Part shown: positions 14,218-15,823 of the stretch, in pieces
Layout of the letters: the number at the start of each line of letters is the position of its first letter
How positions within the stretch are numbered: the stretch's first letter is position 1
Source of the DNA: Oscillospiraceae bacterium
Lineage (GTDB): Bacteria; Bacillota; Clostridia; Oscillospirales; Oscillospiraceae
Direction of reading: 5' to 3'
Assembly: GCA_009776905.1 (NCBI GenBank)
Contig: WRMX01000070.1
Location: 1-15,823, forward strand
DNA length: 15,823 nt
Translations under genes and position numbers: made by a program
Notes under the pieces: model-generated
Told to the model about the DNA's origin: nothing
Seen by the model: the letters and a program-made list of their open reading frames with translations, nothing else
Database searches by the model: none

Positions 14218-15711
14218 CTATTCAATAATATAACTGAATGACACAACAGCGCTAGCATCTCTCCCCAGGCCGGCGGCAAACGCTCTGATAGTCACATTTT
14301 CGGTCAGAACAAATGGCACTGTTAGCTGCGGCTGAAAGTGGCTTGCGGAAGGGTTATACACAGCGCTGTCATAAGTAGGGACACTACCATCAAGAGTGTA
14401 ATATATGCGGACGCTGTCCATATTGTCATGCAAGAAGCCCACCTCTGTCCCTGCAGCTACAATGCTGCCGTCAGGCACCGTCGCGCCCAGCGGCGCCCAA
14501 GTCCCCAAAGCAGCAGTCGAAACCTCAATGACGCTCAAATTCGATACAAACGCCGCTGAATTGACCTCGTTCGGTCCGTTTTGGCCGAAAAATACCCGCA
14601 GGTTTTCCTGCCTTACCCTGCCGACATCTCCCCACTCCCACGAAACCATAGGCACGACAGCCGACCGTCCGCTGCTGCCGCCGGGTTCATGCACGGCATA
14701 TGCATATTGCGTTCCGAAAACTTGATTATATGTAACAGAGAAATAATACCCATCAGTAGCAGTAAATTTGATGCTTGCGGCGGCGTCGGTTATCCCCGCC
14801 TGTCGCAGTAAGTACGGCAATGATATCCCATGCCCGACTGTATGACCAAAGCTGGGCCAATTGTTTGTGGTTGAATATACAATCTCACGATATCCCTCCG
14901 GGAGCGACATCAAATCCGCAAGCGTCCAATGTGTTTCGGACCTCACGCCATTGCCTTTGATGGTCAGCACTATCGGGTCGTCTTCGGCAATCGGCTGCTC
15001 TGGCTCCAATATTGACGGAGGCGTCGGTGATGTCGGCGGAGTCGGTGATGCCATCGTTCCCGGGTTGGGAGACTCTTGCGCGTGTGCCACACCGGTATCC
15101 CCGCCCGAAGCCCCATCTTGCGCTCCATTCTGCGCCTCGTAGGTCGCAGACTCCGGCAACAAAGAGGGCGGAGTCACAACGACAGCCTCCGTCTCGGAAT
15201 TTGAAGCATCTGGTGGCTGTACACCATTCTGTGCAGTATCTTGCTGCCCATTCTGCGATGCTCCCGGAATCCCATTCTGCGACGCTCCTGCATCATTCGT
15301 GCCGGAACTATCCGATGACTGCATCGTAGATTCCGTTCCCGGTCCCGCATCATCAAGCGGCTGCGCACCACCTTGCGCCCCACCTTGCGCCCCATCCGAC
15401 GACCCATCCGGCGACTCATCCGGCGACCCATCGGTCCGCCCCTCGCCATTTTCTTTGGAATCCTCCACTGGCCGCGAGGCAACCTCCGTCTCGGGCACGG
15501 GAATGCCGGAATTCTGCGCCCCATCCGGCGACCCCTCACTAACCGTATCAGAACCCTGCGACAATTGCATATCTAAAGGATCAGTAACTCTCCCCGCGCA
15601 ACTTGCACACAGAAGCACAGCAACAACAGACAACGCCGCACAAAAGATTCTGCCAAAAGCAAATCTTTCTCGAAGAATCGCAGGTAAATTCACACCAGAT
15701 AATATATTCAT
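14218..15711 (-). CDS. Surface lipoprotein with SUOX-like and chitobiase-type C-terminal domains
   Basis: Exported lipoprotein of 497 aa. A long signal peptide ends in LLCASC (Cys38). A disordered Asp/Ser/Gly/Gln/Pro-rich linker (40-240, with repeats such as DGAQGGAQ, ASQNG, and PTPPTSPTPP before the domain) would hold the rest away from the cell. The SUOX-like domain (about 245-400) has VYSTTNNWPSFG, GISLPYLLRQAG, FTATDGYYFSV and VSWEW; the cofactor Cys position is Thr. A chitobiase/hexosaminidase C-terminal-type domain follows (about 412-497, RIYYTLDGSVPTYDSAVYNP). It is a clear paralogue of the C-terminal half of the metallophosphatase gene 39 nt downstream. ATG 15711 is my choice although its ribosome site is weak; the frame is open to 15801 through the hairpin repeat. 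Likely first gene of the series within the window. Confidence 0.8.
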   Translation of the reverse strand: MNILSGVNLPAILRERFAFGRIFCAALSVVAVLLCASCAGRVTDPLDMQLSQGSDTVSEGSPDGAQNSGIPVPETEVASRPVEDSKENGEGRTDGSPDESPDGSSDGAQGGAQGGAQPLDDAGPGTESTMQSSDSSGTNDAGASQNGIPGASQNGQQDTAQNGVQPPDASNSETEAVVVTPPSLLPESATYEAQNGAQDGASGGDTGVAHAQESPNPGTMASPTPPTSPTPPSILEPEQPIAEDDPIVLTIKGNGVRSETHWTLADLMSLPEGYREIVYSTTNNWPSFGHTVGHGISLPYLLRQAGITDAAASIKFTATDGYYFSVTYNQVFGTQYAYAVHEPGGSSGRSAVVPMVSWEWGDVGRVRQENLRVFFGQNGPNEVNSAAFVSNLSVIEVSTAALGTWAPLGATVPDGSIVAAGTEVGFLHDNMDSVRIYYTLDGSVPTYDSAVYNPSASHFQPQLTVPFVLTENVTIRAFAAGLGRDASAVVSFSYIIE

Positions 15712-15722
15712 AAAAGCAAACC

Positions 15723-15823
15723 AACGTGGGCTGCGCCCACAACCCATCGGGACAGCTCGCTTACGAGCGAAATGAATTCGCTCTACTCGCTTGTCCCTCA
15801 CGCAGCTACGCTGCGCACCGCGC
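15723..15823. repeat. Dispersed hairpin-chain repeat, right copy
   Basis: Hairpins in order are 15726-15740 (GTGGGC, loop TGC, GCCCAC), 15755-15768 (GCTCG, CTTA, CGAGC), an alternative 15766-15782 (AGCGAA, 5-nt loop, TTCGCT) that shares bases with the previous one, and 15801-15815 (CGCAGC, TAC, GCTGCG). Bases 15777-15823 match 40-86 at 46 of 47 positions in the same orientation, and the element probably runs on past the window. Bases 15723-15745 match the lysR leader copy inverted. It forms the leader of the 14218-15711 gene, ending 11 nt before its start. Confidence 0.8.

Noticed and set aside
8633..15711. True molybdenum enzymes.
   Set aside because: The domains resemble Oxidored_molyb but none has a Cys at the ligand position, and no molybdopterin synthesis or twin-arginine signal is seen.
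15712..15801. Start of the last lipoprotein at GTG 15801 or ATG 15747.
   Set aside because: The added residues are encoded by the dispersed repeat, are highly basic, and would spoil the signal peptide. Neither has a better ribosome site.

Overview
The window looks like a chromosomal segment of an anaerobic, Gram-positive-type (monoderm) bacterium, most likely one of the Clostridia. The reasons are a Firmicutes-style galactokinase (GNHTDHQ motif), a GPH-family sugar symporter beside a GH13 glucosidase, several lipobox lipoproteins with long hydrophilic linkers, strong GGAGG ribosome sites and moderately high GC by eye. The lineage is an inference; no rRNA or tRNA is present. Nearly all genes lie on the minus strand; the only plus-strand gene is a LysR-type regulator.

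Left part (232-5811): a minus-strand sugar operon, galK - GPH symporter - GH13 alpha-glucosidase, with overlapping genes, reads away from a divergent lysR. The 150-bp lysR/galK gap holds two face-to-face sigma70-like promoters in which the -10 of one overlies the -35 of the other, plus a 15-bp direct repeat with a 21-bp period that is a good operator candidate. galT and galE are not in the window.

Middle (5808-8526): minus-strand genes for a D-2-hydroxyacid dehydrogenase, an ApbE-type FMN transferase lipoprotein and an unrecognised 226-aa protein, read from their own promoter near 8609-8636.

Right part (8633-15711): a minus-strand series of exported proteins. These are a lipoprotein with a sulfite-oxidase-like (SUOX, Oxidored_molyb) domain plus a chitobiase-type C-terminal domain; a metallophosphatase lipoprotein with the same two C-terminal domains; a lipoprotein with one clear and possibly more SUOX-like units; an FMN-binding lipoprotein (ITGAT flavinylation motif) fused to a SUOX-like domain; a small two-helix DUF4405-like membrane protein with two membrane histidines; and a membrane-anchored SUOX-like protein. 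With ApbE next door this reads as an extracytoplasmic flavin-based electron-transfer system. Five different proteins carry SUOX-like domains, and none shows the cysteine that holds the molybdenum cofactor in true SUOX enzymes. This is the most interesting content of the window.

A second layer is a dispersed repeat built from chains of short GC-rich hairpins, mostly with 3-nt loops. Copies lie at both window ends (46 of 47 bases shared, same orientation), in the lysR leader, in the leader of the last lipoprotein gene, and, diverged, inside the 3' end of lysR and possibly of the 10581-11891 gene.
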